NCBI GenBank assembly: GCA_963712565.1
Contig: CAVQIP010000040.1
Coordinates: 124,001-188,000 of the forward strand
Length of the DNA stretch: 64,000 nt
Direction of reading: 5' to 3'
DNA from: VAZQ01 sp963712565
GTDB taxonomy: Bacteria > Pseudomonadota > Alphaproteobacteria > Rhizobiales > Xanthobacteraceae
The notes under the pieces are model-generated. The model was not told the origin of the DNA, made no database searches, and saw nothing but the letters and a program-made list of their open reading frames with translations. This document shows, piece by piece, positions 17,304-25,605 of this stretch. The position numbers and the translations under genes were made by a program. The first letter of the stretch is position 1; every line of letters starts with the position of its first letter.

Positions 17304-17998
17304 TGCTGCGCGTCGAGGGCCTGCATACCTATTACGGCCAGGGCCATGTCCTCCAAGGCGTGGACCTGGAGGTGCCGTCCGGTCGCATCGCGGCCGTGCT
17401 CGGACGCAATGGGGTCGGCAAGACCACGACGTTGCGCTCGATCGTCGGACTCACCCCGCCGCGGGCCGGCCAAGTCCTGCTTGCCGGCCAGGATGTCGCC
17501 GGCTGGGCTCCGCACCGCATCGTGCGCCTGGGCGTGGGCTACGTTCCGGAAGGCCGGATGATCTTTCCGGACCTGACCGTGGTCGAGAACATCCAGGTCG
17601 CCCAGCGCGTTCCGGCGAGACTTTGGACGACGGAGCGCCTGTTCGCCTTGTTTCCCGCGCTGGCCGAGCGCCGCCGCAGCAAGGGCTCGCAGCTTTCGGG
17701 CGGCGAGCAGCAGATGCTCGCCGTCGCCCGCGCGCTAGTCACCGATCCCCGCGTCATCCTGCTGGATGAACCCTCCCAGGGGCTCGCGCCGCTGGTGGTG
17801 GAGGAGCTCAGCCGCCTGATCGCGCGGTTGCGTACCGAGGGCGTGAGCCTGCTGCTGGTCGAGCAGAATCTGCGTCTGGCCGAAGCGGTGGCCGATGTGG
17901 TCTACGTCATGGTCAAGGGGCGGATGGTCTATCATGCGCCGCTCGAGCGCTTTCGCGCCGAGCGCGAAGAGGTCAAGGCCAAGTATCTGACACTGTGA
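17303..17998 (+). CDS. livF: ABC transporter ATPase, LivF type
   Basis: 231 residues. Walker A is LGRNGVGKTTTL, the signature is QLSGGEQQMLAVAR, Walker B is VILLDEPSQGLAP and the switch region is LLVEQNL. These are the LivF forms, which differ from LivG. It completes the five-gene transporter livKHMGF and is followed 64 bp later by an SDR gene on the same strand. Confidence 0.93.
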   Translation: MLRVEGLHTYYGQGHVLQGVDLEVPSGRIAAVLGRNGVGKTTTLRSIVGLTPPRAGQVLLAGQDVAGWAPHRIVRLGVGYVPEGRMIFPDLTVVENIQVAQRVPARLWTTERLFALFPALAERRRSKGSQLSGGEQQMLAVARALVTDPRVILLDEPSQGLAPLVVEELSRLIARLRTEGVSLLLVEQNLRLAEAVADVVYVMVKGRMVYHAPLERFRAEREEVKAKYLTL

Positions 17999-18062
17999 CA
18001 GCTGACGACGCATGGCCCCCGCGACCGCGGACGGCGCGTCGCGCGGGAGGCGGTGACAAGCG

Positions 18063-18848
18063 ATGAGCGACGCTGCGAGCAACGGTGACTTCGTCGGCAG
18101 GAAGGCCGTGGTGACGGGCGGCAGCCGGGGCATCGGGCGTGCCGTGTGCCTGGAGCTCGCGCAACGGGGCGCCGACGTGGCGTTCATTTATCGCAGTCGG
18201 GACCCGGAAGCCGAGGCGACGGCGGCGCAAATTCGCGCGCTGGGCCGCCGCGCGCTCGCGCTCAAGACCGATCTTGCCGATGCCTCTGGCGTAGTCGCGG
18301 CCATCGACCGCGCCGCGGCCGAATTCGGGCGGCTTGATATTCTGGTGCAGGCGGCGGGCGCCATGGTTTCCTGGCACGAGACCGCCGAGCTTTCGACCGA
18401 CGCTTGGGACCGCTATCTGGCGGTCGACTTGTCCGGCGCGTTCTACGCCATCCGGGCGACATTGCCGCACCTGCGCAAGGCCGGCGGCGGCGCGATCGTG
18501 GCGATCTCCTCGATCGCGGCGCAGATGTGCCAAGCGCGCAACGTCCAGGGCGCCGCCGCCAAAGCCGGGCTGGAGGCGATGGTGCGCGTGGTGGCACGCG
18601 AGGAGGGCCGGCGCGGCATCCGCGCCAATGCCGTGGCCGTGGGCTTGACCGACACCGAGATGGGGCGCGCGGCCTTCGCGCAATGGGGACCCGACACCAC
18701 CGAGCGCGTCGTTCGCGGCATCCCGCTGCGCCGGATCGGCACCCCGGAAGAGGTCGCGCGCATCGTCTGCTTCCTGGCCGGGCCGGACGCCGCCTATATC
18801 ACCGGCAAAGTGCTGCAAGTCGATGGCGGGCAAATCATCGCGGCGTGA
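18063..18848 (+). CDS. SDR-fold protein lacking the catalytic tyrosine
   Basis: 261 residues with a normal nucleotide-binding motif (TGGSRGIG) and a catalytic-type Ser region (AISSIAAQ). Where YxxxK is expected the sequence reads NVQGAAAKAG, so the Lys is kept but Tyr is replaced by Gly. The usual NNAG is QAAGA. The C-terminal dinucleotide-fold features (KVLQVDGG) are intact. It lies between livF and the acyl-CoA synthetase and is probably co-transcribed. It may bind NAD(P) without classical reductase chemistry, or use another proton donor. Confidence 0.8.
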   Translation: MSDAASNGDFVGRKAVVTGGSRGIGRAVCLELAQRGADVAFIYRSRDPEAEATAAQIRALGRRALALKTDLADASGVVAAIDRAAAEFGRLDILVQAAGAMVSWHETAELSTDAWDRYLAVDLSGAFYAIRATLPHLRKAGGGAIVAISSIAAQMCQARNVQGAAAKAGLEAMVRVVAREEGRRGIRANAVAVGLTDTEMGRAAFAQWGPDTTERVVRGIPLRRIGTPEEVARIVCFLAGPDAAYITGKVLQVDGGQIIAA

Positions 18849-18910
18849 ATCCGCTTTGCAATGAGGGACGCGCGCATCATGGCGTCGGTCACCCTGACAA
18901 GGAACATGTC

Positions 18911-20566
18911 ATGGCGTTCGACACGCGGCTGACGCCGGCGATGGCTGCGCGCTGGCGCGGCGCCGGCTTATGGAGCGACGCGACCTTCGCGACCGAGCTG
19001 GCGCGGCGGGTTTCCGCGACGCCCGAGCGCGAGGCGTTGACCGACGGAACGCGGCGGCTCAGCTACCGCGAGCTCGCGGACGGCATCGACCGCATGGCGG
19101 CGCGGTTGCGCGCGCTCGGCATTGGCGCCGGCGACGTGGTGACGATGCAGCTGCCGAACTGGATCGAGTTCGCATTCGTGTTCTTTGCGCTGGAGCGCCT
19201 CGGCGCGGTCGCGGTCACGGTAAGCGTGGATTTCCGCAGCCGCGAGCTCGAATACATCATGCGTTTCGCCGGCAGCAAGATGTTCATCTGCTGCGCGCAA
19301 TTTCGCGATTTCGATCATACCGCCATGGCCGCGGAGCTCGCGCCGCGGCTCGCCGCACTCACCGTGATCGGCGTGATCGGCGGCGTTGCGGGCCCGGGCA
19401 TGGTCTGCCTCGACGACGTCGCCGCCGCGCGCGGCGCGCCGGCGGGCTTCGTGCCGGCTGCGACGGACGCCGACACGGTGATGCGGATGGCGTTCACGTC
19501 GGGGACGACCGGCAACCCCAAGGGCGTGATGCACAGCCACAACACCACGCTCGCCGCCGCCCGCATTCTCAACGGCGATCTCGGGCTCTCAGCCGACGAC
19601 GTCATGATGATTTGGCTGCCGCTCGGCCTCAATTGGGGCTACCTGACGCTCGTCCAGTCCGTGCTCGCCGGCGCCAAGGCGGTGCTGCTCGACCGCTTCG
19701 CCCCGAGCGCGGCACTCGACCTGATCGCGCGCGAGCGGGTCAGCTACATTCCCACCGCGCCGGCCTCGCTTACCGCCATTCTGCAGCAGCCCGACCTCGA
19801 CCGGCGCGACCTGTCCAGCCTGAAATTCGTGGTGAGCGGCGGCGCCTCGGCGCCGGTCGAGACGATCCGGGCGTGGCGCCGCGCCGCGCCCGGCGTCCTG
19901 CTCGAGCTGTTGGGAATGCTGGAGACCGGATATCAGGCTTACACGCGCCCGACCGACGACCCCGAACGCGTCGCCGGCTCGGTCGGCGTACCCGCGAGCC
20001 ATATGGGTCTGCGGCTCATCGACGCCGAGGGGCGCGACGTACCGCCGGGCCAGGAGGGCGAGATCTGCTGCGACGGCCCGTCCGTGCATCTCGGCTACCA
20101 CAACAATCCGAGCGCCAACGCGGAGGCGTTCCTGCCCGACGGCTGGTTCCGCAGCGGCGACCTCGGTGTGATCGACCCGGAAGGGCGCCTGCGCATCGTC
20201 GGCCGCCTCAAGGAGATGATCAACCGCGGCGGCAAGAAGTTCTTTCCGCGCGAGATCGAAGAGATCCTCTATACCCATCCGCAGGTGCTCTATGCCGCGA
20301 TCGTCGGCATTCCGGATCCGCGGCTGGGCGAGCGCAATTGCCTTTGCCTGGTGCCGCGTCCCGGCGAGGCACCGACGCTCGATCACCTCCTCGCCTTCCT
20401 CGGCGACAGCGTCGCCACCTACAAGCTGCCGGAGCGGCTGGAGCTGTTCAGGCAATTCCCGTTCACTCCGACCGGCAAGATCCAGCGCCACGCGCTCGTG
20501 CGCGAGGTGCTGGCGCGCATGTCGGCCGCCAACCGACCCGACGATTTGGAGAGGACCCATGGATGA
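18911..20566 (+). CDS. AMP-dependent acyl-CoA synthetase (acid-CoA ligase)
   Basis: 551 residues, intact. The adenylate-forming superfamily motifs are in order: the ATP-binding P-loop FTSGTTGNPKGVMHSHN (about residue 195), LGMLETGY (A5), SGDLGVIDPEGRLRIVGR (A7/A8), INRGGKKFFPREIE and the catalytic C-terminal Lys in PFTPTGKIQR. It should activate a carboxylic acid with ATP and CoA. It follows the SDR gene by 62 bp, and its end overlaps the enoyl-CoA hydratase start by eight bases. The context points to CoA-dependent degradation of whatever the upstream ABC importer brings in. The specificity pocket cannot be assigned. Confidence 0.9.
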   Translation: MAFDTRLTPAMAARWRGAGLWSDATFATELARRVSATPEREALTDGTRRLSYRELADGIDRMAARLRALGIGAGDVVTMQLPNWIEFAFVFFALERLGAVAVTVSVDFRSRELEYIMRFAGSKMFICCAQFRDFDHTAMAAELAPRLAALTVIGVIGGVAGPGMVCLDDVAAARGAPAGFVPAATDADTVMRMAFTSGTTGNPKGVMHSHNTTLAAARILNGDLGLSADDVMMIWLPLGLNWGYLTLVQSVLAGAKAVLLDRFAPSAALDLIARERVSYIPTAPASLTAILQQPDLDRRDLSSLKFVVSGGASAPVETIRAWRRAAPGVLLELLGMLETGYQAYTRPTDDPERVAGSVGVPASHMGLRLIDAEGRDVPPGQEGEICCDGPSVHLGYHNNPSANAEAFLPDGWFRSGDLGVIDPEGRLRIVGRLKEMINRGGKKFFPREIEEILYTHPQVLYAAIVGIPDPRLGERNCLCLVPRPGEAPTLDHLLAFLGDSVATYKLPERLELFRQFPFTPTGKIQRHALVREVLARMSAANRPDDLERTHG

Positions 20567-21368
20567 GGCTTATGCACGCTTTTCGCGGCTGCTGATCGAT
20601 CGGCCGCATCCGCGGGTGCTCCGCGTCGTCATGAACAGGCCGGACAAGCTCAACGCCGCCGATGGCGAGATGCACTCCGATCTCACCGAGATCTGGCGCG
20701 TCATCGATGCCGATGCGAGCGTGAACGCGGTCCTGCTGACCGGGGCCGGCAAGGCGTTCTCGGCCGGCGGCGATCTCGACTTGGTCGACAAGATGATCGC
20801 GGATTTCGACACCCGCATGCGCGTCTGGAAGGAAGCGCGCGACATGGTCTACAACCTGATCAACTGCAGCAAGCCGGTGGTCTCCGCCATCAACGGCGCG
20901 GCCGTGGGCGCGGGGCTGGTGCTCGCCATTCTCGCCGACATCTCCATCGCCGCCAGATCCGCCCGCTTGATCGACGGTCATACCAAGCTCGGAGTCGCCG
21001 CCGGCGATCACGCCGCGATCATCTGGCCGCTGCTGTGCGGGATGGCCAAGGCCAAATACCATCTGCTGCTGTGCGAGACGATCACCGGCGAGGAGGCCGA
21101 GCGCATCGGATTGGTGTCGCTCGCGGTGCCCGATGCGGAGCTGCAGGCGCGCGCGTTGCACGTCGCCGAGCGGCTGGCGGAAGGCGCGCCGAATGCGATT
21201 CGCTGGACCAAATACGCGCTCAACAACTGGCTGCGAGCGGCCGGGCCGATCTTCGACGCCTCGCTCGGCATGGAATTCCTCGGCTTCACCGGGCCCGAGC
21301 TGCCTGAGGGCGCAGCCGCCTTGCGCGAAAAGCGCCCGCCGCGTTTTTCGCACGGCGGCGCCGCGTGA
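20559..21368 (+). CDS. Enoyl-CoA hydratase/isomerase family protein
   Basis: 269 residues from ATG 20559. Crotonase-fold features are the oxyanion-hole segments AFSAGGDLD and INGAAVGAGLVLAILAD. The position in which hydratases carry the second catalytic Glu reads DGHTKLGVAAGDHAA, close to subgroups that include isomerases, lyases and hydratases. It is translationally coupled to the acyl-CoA synthetase (8-bp overlap), which supports a shared pathway. Confidence 0.88.
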   Translation: MDEAYARFSRLLIDRPHPRVLRVVMNRPDKLNAADGEMHSDLTEIWRVIDADASVNAVLLTGAGKAFSAGGDLDLVDKMIADFDTRMRVWKEARDMVYNLINCSKPVVSAINGAAVGAGLVLAILADISIAARSARLIDGHTKLGVAAGDHAAIIWPLLCGMAKAKYHLLLCETITGEEAERIGLVSLAVPDAELQARALHVAERLAEGAPNAIRWTKYALNNWLRAAGPIFDASLGMEFLGFTGPELPEGAAALREKRPPRFSHGGAA

Positions 21369-21422
21369 ACCGCGTCGATGCATGGGTCGACGGTCGCAGC
21401 GCAGAGCAGCGGAGAAAACGCA

Positions 21423-22676
21423 ATGAAGATCGACGTCATCAAATCCGGCGCGCCGCGACCGCTGGCGAACTACAACGAATGCTTCAAGGTGGGCCCCTGG
21501 GTGTTTGCCGCCGGGCAGATCGCCAGCGACTACCGCACCGGGGTGGCGCCGGAGGCACGACGCAATCCGGCATTTCCTTACTACGGTTCCGACATCAAGC
21601 TGCAGACGCGATACGTGCTCGGCAACCTCAAGCAGACCTTCGAGGCCGCCGGCAGCTCGCTGGATCATGTCGTCAAGGCGCAGGTCTTCCTCACCGATCT
21701 CGGCAACTTCAACGCCTTCGACGAAGTTTGGCGCGAATATTTCAAGGTTGCGCCCGCCCGCACCACGATCGGCACCACCGGGCTGTTGGTCCCGGGGACG
21801 CTGGTGGAGATCGATCTGATCGGTTACGTGCCCGGCCAGGGCCTCGAGCGCAAGGCGATCAAGTCGGCGGCGCCGCAGCCGCTCGCGAACTACACCGAGG
21901 CGTTCACCGTGGGCAATTTGATCTTCGCCGCCGGGCAGCTCGCGAGCGACTTCAAGAGCGGCATACCGCACGCGGCGAGGACGGACGCGGCCTTTCCCTA
22001 CTACGGCTCGGACATCAAGAAGCAGACCCGCTTCATTCTCGACAATCTCAAGCAGACATTGGCGGCGGCCGGCGGCTCGCTCGACGAGGTGCTCAAGGCG
22101 CAAGTCTTCATGACCGATCTTGCGGATTTCAACGCGTTTGACGAGGTCTGGAAGGAGTATTTCGAAGTCCCGCCCGCGCGCACGACGGTCGGGACTCCGG
22201 GCCTGCTGGTGGCGGGTACCCGCGTGGAGATCGATCTCATCGGCCACGTTCCCGGCAAGGGCTCGAAGCGGGAGGCGATCAATTCGAGCAATCCCAAGCC
22301 GCTCGCCAACTACAGCGAGGCGTTTCGCGCCGGTGACCTGGTGTTCGCAGCAGGCCAGATCGCCTCCGACTTCTCGACCGGGCTTGCGCAGGAGGCGCGG
22401 GTCGATCCAGCGTTTCCGTATTACGGCTCGGCGATCAAGCGGCAGACGCGCTACATCCTCAACAACCTGAAGAACACATTCGAAGCGGCCGGAAGCTCGC
22501 TGGATCGCGTCGTCAAGGCGCAGGTGTTCCTGACCGACCTCAACGATTTCTTCGCCTTCGACGAGGTCTGGAAGGAGTTCTTCAAGACCCCGCCGCCGCG
22601 CACCACGGTCGGCACCTCCGGCTTGCTGGTCGATGGGTGCCGTATCGAGATCGATCTGATCGGCATCGTCGGCTGA
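21423..22676 (+). CDS. Triple-domain RidA/YjgF fusion protein
   Basis: 417 residues made of three consecutive RidA-like domains with an exact period of 140 residues: about 1-140, 141-280 and 281-417. FAAGQ recurs at 28, 168 and 308, FPYYGS at 51, 191 and 331, and AQVF at 86, 226 and 366. Each domain keeps the arginine (R113, R253, R393) and the glutamate in EIDLI (129, 269, 409) that correspond to RidA active-site residues. Domains 1 and 3 are about 73% identical by eye. RidA proteins deaminate reactive enamines/imines and act as homotrimers with sites between subunits, so this chain may fold as an intramolecular trimer. It ends the plus-strand catabolic block, 54 bp after the enoyl-CoA hydratase. 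ATG 21423 was chosen because the repeat begins there. Confidence 0.93.
   Translation: MKIDVIKSGAPRPLANYNECFKVGPWVFAAGQIASDYRTGVAPEARRNPAFPYYGSDIKLQTRYVLGNLKQTFEAAGSSLDHVVKAQVFLTDLGNFNAFDEVWREYFKVAPARTTIGTTGLLVPGTLVEIDLIGYVPGQGLERKAIKSAAPQPLANYTEAFTVGNLIFAAGQLASDFKSGIPHAARTDAAFPYYGSDIKKQTRFILDNLKQTLAAAGGSLDEVLKAQVFMTDLADFNAFDEVWKEYFEVPPARTTVGTPGLLVAGTRVEIDLIGHVPGKGSKREAINSSNPKPLANYSEAFRAGDLVFAAGQIASDFSTGLAQEARVDPAFPYYGSAIKRQTRYILNNLKNTFEAAGSSLDRVVKAQVFLTDLNDFFAFDEVWKEFFKTPPPRTTVGTSGLLVDGCRIEIDLIGIVG
21423..22676 (+). repeat. Three in-phase 420-bp coding repeats
   Basis: The gene for the triple RidA protein is a tandem triplication with unit length 420 bp (units about 21423-21842, 21843-22262 and 22263-22676). 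Divergence between units shows that the duplication is old or that selection has separated them. Confidence 0.85.
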
Positions 22677-22711
22677 CTCGCCGACGCAAGGTGTCGCCGT
22701 GCGCGCGCGCC

Positions 22712-23497
22712 TCAGCCGTTTCTGTTCGCCGCCCCGCCGTCGACGGTAACGATCGTTCCGCTGACATAGGACGCGCGCGGCGAGACCAGGAACGCAACCA
22801 CATCCGCCACCTCGCTCGGCCGGCCCATTCGTCCGAACGGAAGGTCGAGTTCGCGCTCGACGTCGCGCCATCGCTCGGCGGAGCCGAACTTGTTCTCGGC
22901 GATCTTGCGCAGCACGCTTTCGGCTCGGTCGGTCGCGGTGTAACCGGGATTGACCCCGACCACGCGCACGCCGAAATCCGGCGACTGACTGCCGAGCGAG
23001 CGGCTGAACGCCATCAGGGCGGCATTCCCGGTGGTTCCGATGATATAGCGCGCAAACAGGCGCTCCCCCGCATAGCCGATGACGTTCACGATCACGCCGT
23101 CCCGCCGCGCCTTCATCGCACGGCAGATCGACCGGCAGAGATTGATGTATCCGAACAGCTTGAGGTCCCAGGCGGCGCGCCAAATCTTGTCGCTGGTATC
23201 ATCGAGGTCGCCCGCCGGATTCGAGCCGGCATTGTTCACGAGGATGTCCACCTCGGCACCGGCTTGCGCCAGCCGCTCCTGGTCCTCGACCCGCGACAGG
23301 TCGGCGACGTGAATGCGCACGTCGATGCCCGGCGCGGCTGCGCGCAGCTCCTCGCGCGCCTGCTCCAGCGCGGAGGCACCGCGCGCGGCTATGTCGAGGT
23401 GACAACCCTCCGCCGCCAGCGAACGGGCAACCGCAAGGCCGATCCCTTTGCTCGCCCCGGTGACGAGCGCGCGCTTGCCCTTCAGTCCCAAATCCAT
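22712..23497 (-). CDS. SDR-family oxidoreductase with non-canonical active site
   Basis: 261 residues from ATG 23497, preceded by GGAGGACGG. It has TGASKGIG and NNAG. The active-site region reads NVIGYAGERLFARYIIGTTGNAALMAF in pieces: the YxxxK motif becomes Y-I-I-G-T, so the Tyr is present and the Lys is replaced by Thr. The Ser position also appears to be Gly. This pattern with GNAALMAF occurs in a recognised SDR subgroup. It is the last gene of a minus-strand series and is convergent with the triple RidA gene 35 bp away. Confidence 0.8.
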   Translation of the reverse strand: MDLGLKGKRALVTGASKGIGLAVARSLAAEGCHLDIAARGASALEQAREELRAAAPGIDVRIHVADLSRVEDQERLAQAGAEVDILVNNAGSNPAGDLDDTSDKIWRAAWDLKLFGYINLCRSICRAMKARRDGVIVNVIGYAGERLFARYIIGTTGNAALMAFSRSLGSQSPDFGVRVVGVNPGYTATDRAESVLRKIAENKFGSAERWRDVERELDLPFGRMGRPSEVADVVAFLVSPRASYVSGTIVTVDGGAANRNG

Positions 23498-23599
23498 CGC
23501 CGTCCTCCTTGCGCAAGCGCCGTTGCGGCGTCTCGCGGACATTAATAGCTCGGCATGCTTCGCCCGCGACGGGGCCGCAGGCATGCAGGCCGCAAGTGC

Positions 23600-24376
23600 T
23601 CAATGCATCACCGTTCCGCCGTCGACGGCGATGGTCTGACCAGTGACCAATCGACTCGCGTCGGATACCAGCCAGTGAACGGTGCCGACCAGATCCGACG
23701 GCGCCAGGTTTCGCGCGATCGCCTGGTTCATCTTGATGGTATCGAGCGCCTTGTCGGCCTTGTCCGCGAAGAATTCGCGGGTACCCTCGGTCAAGACCGC
23801 GCTCGGCGCCATGGCATTCACGCGGATGTTGTCGCGGCCGAGCTCGCGGGCGAGGCCGCGGGTGAGGCCGATCACCGCCGCCTTGGAGGCCGTATAGTGC
23901 AAGCCGTACGGCATGCCGTAGGTGGCCGCCAATGACGCCATGTTGACGATGCTGCCGCCGCCGGCCTGGCGGATCGCCGGCACGACGGCCTTGCAGCAGT
24001 TCCAGATGCCCTTGACGTTCACCGCCATCGCCGCGTCCCAATCGGATTCGCTGATGGCATCGAAACGGCCGCCTTTGAGGCCGCCGTAGAGCGCGGCGTT
24101 GTTGATGAGCGCATCGATGCGTCCGAACGCGTCGAGCGCGGTCCGCGCCATGTCCGTGGCCGACGCGGCGCTGGCGACGTCGAGCTTGGTGCCCACCGCC
24201 GTGCCCCTTCCGGTCTTGACGAGGTCGAGCGTGCCGGCGCAGTCGCTGATGTCCGCCACCACGATGCGAGCGCCGAGGCCGCCGAGGTAGCGCGCGTATT
24301 CCTGCCCGATCCCGCGGGCGGCGCCGGTGATGATGATGACCTTGCCGTCGATGTTCATGCTGTTCTCGACGCTCAT
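23600..24376 (-). CDS. Classical short-chain dehydrogenase/reductase
   Basis: 258 residues from ATG 24376 behind GAGGAGAAC. It has the cofactor motif TGAARGIG, an acidic residue after the second strand (VVADIS, favouring NAD), the Ser in NMASLAATYG, YTASK as YxxxK, and the terminal VTGQTIAVDGG. It should oxidise a secondary alcohol or reduce a ketone. It is in the minus-strand series downstream of the Rieske oxygenase genes and two binding protein genes; a role in side-chain or diol oxidation is an inference. Confidence 0.88.
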   Translation of the reverse strand: MSVENSMNIDGKVIIITGAARGIGQEYARYLGGLGARIVVADISDCAGTLDLVKTGRGTAVGTKLDVASAASATDMARTALDAFGRIDALINNAALYGGLKGGRFDAISESDWDAAMAVNVKGIWNCCKAVVPAIRQAGGGSIVNMASLAATYGMPYGLHYTASKAAVIGLTRGLARELGRDNIRVNAMAPSAVLTEGTREFFADKADKALDTIKMNQAIARNLAPSDLVGTVHWLVSDASRLVTGQTIAVDGGTVMH

Positions 24377-24545
24377 GTTGTTCTCCTCGGACCGAGCGGG
24401 GGGCGCGAGGCCGGATGCTGCTGCGGGCGGACGCCCGTGCCAAGAGGGGTGGAGAAGGGCCGCGCGCCGCCCGCTCGCGAGCGCGGGCCAGCGAGCGGAT
24501 GCGGCGCCGTCGCCGCGGGTCGGGAGCGACGTTCGTGCGGCTACG

Positions 24546-25520
24546 TCACTGCGTGGCCTTGATGCCAAGCGCCTTGGCGACCGCGGCGAGCTTGGCGCGC
24601 TGCTCGTCGGTCGCTGCCGCGAATTCGGCCGGCCCGCCGAGGTTGAGCACCTGGCCGGTGGCGGTAAGCCGCGTCTCGATCGCCGGATCGGCGGCGACCA
24701 CGGCGCGGACGTCCGCGGCGATCCGCTCGCGCAGCGCCATCGGCATCTCCGGCGGACCGAAGAAGCCGACGAGGCCATCGAGCGTGAGCGCGGGAAAGCC
24801 GGCCTCCTTGACCGTGGGAACGTCGGGCGCGGCCGGGGAACGCACGCTGTTGGTCACCGCCAGCAGCTTGATCTTGCCGGCCTGCAGCTGCGGCCGGACG
24901 ATGGCGTACGCCGCCTCGTAGACCTGGACGCGTCCCTCGGCGAGGTCGTTGGCAGCCTCGACCGGGTTGCGGTAGGGAACCTTGGTTATGTTCAGGCCCT
25001 CGCTCTTGAGAAAACCGGCGAACAGAAAATCGAGCGCGCCGGTCACCCCCGCCCAATTGAGCTTGCCGGGCTGCGCGCGCGCCAGCGCGAACAAGTCCGC
25101 CAGCGAGGCGACCTGCATGGAGGCGGGCACCGCGAGCGTTATGATGGTGTTGGACACTCTGGTGATCGGCGCGAGATCGCTCGGCTTGTAGGGCAGATTG
25201 TCGTGCAGATAGGGGTGGGCCGTGAACGAGGAGGTGGGCGACGCCAGCAGTACATGGTCGTCGCGGGCGTTGACGAATGCGCTGATCGCGACGATGCCGT
25301 CGCCGCCCGGCCGATTCTCGACCACCACCGACTGGCCCCAGCGCGGCGCCAGCCGGTCCGCCAGGAGTCGCGTACCGATATCCACGCCGGCTCCGGCGCC
25401 GAGCGGGACGAAAAATCTGACCGTGCGCTGCGGCCACGCCTGCGCCGCCGACGGCGTCGCCCACAGAATGAGCGGCGCAAGAAGGCTCAGGACGAACAAC
25501 GGACGCTGCATGCGGCGCAT
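24546..25520 (-). CDS. Bug/TctC-family periplasmic binding protein (tripartite tricarboxylate transporter)
   Basis: 324 residues from ATG 25520, placed after a GGAGGAGTCC site. A signal peptide (hydrophobic FVLSLLAPLILWATPSAAQA) is followed by the Bug-family start WPQRTVRFFVPLGAGAGVDIGTR, then VVVENRPGGDGIVA and PDVPTVKEAGFP. It should capture an organic acid for a TctA/TctB importer. The nearest tctBA genes are at 33572-35523, divergent from this series. A second Bug gene lies 85 bp upstream. Confidence 0.88.
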   Translation of the reverse strand: MRRMQRPLFVLSLLAPLILWATPSAAQAWPQRTVRFFVPLGAGAGVDIGTRLLADRLAPRWGQSVVVENRPGGDGIVAISAFVNARDDHVLLASPTSSFTAHPYLHDNLPYKPSDLAPITRVSNTIITLAVPASMQVASLADLFALARAQPGKLNWAGVTGALDFLFAGFLKSEGLNITKVPYRNPVEAANDLAEGRVQVYEAAYAIVRPQLQAGKIKLLAVTNSVRSPAAPDVPTVKEAGFPALTLDGLVGFFGPPEMPMALRERIAADVRAVVAADPAIETRLTATGQVLNLGGPAEFAAATDEQRAKLAAVAKALGIKATQ

Positions 25521-25605
25521 GGACTCCTCCGATTTTACGTTTGAAATGCGCAAGCGGGCGGCGACGAACGGAGCCGCCGGGACAGCACCGCCGGCCCGTC
25601 GAGGC

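Noticed and set aside
20463..23183. A 906-codon open frame on the minus strand opposite the enoyl-CoA hydratase and triple RidA genes
   Set aside because: It has no domain pattern and biased Arg/Gly/Asp composition, and lies fully antisense to genes with clear homology; it is a by-product of high GC codon use.
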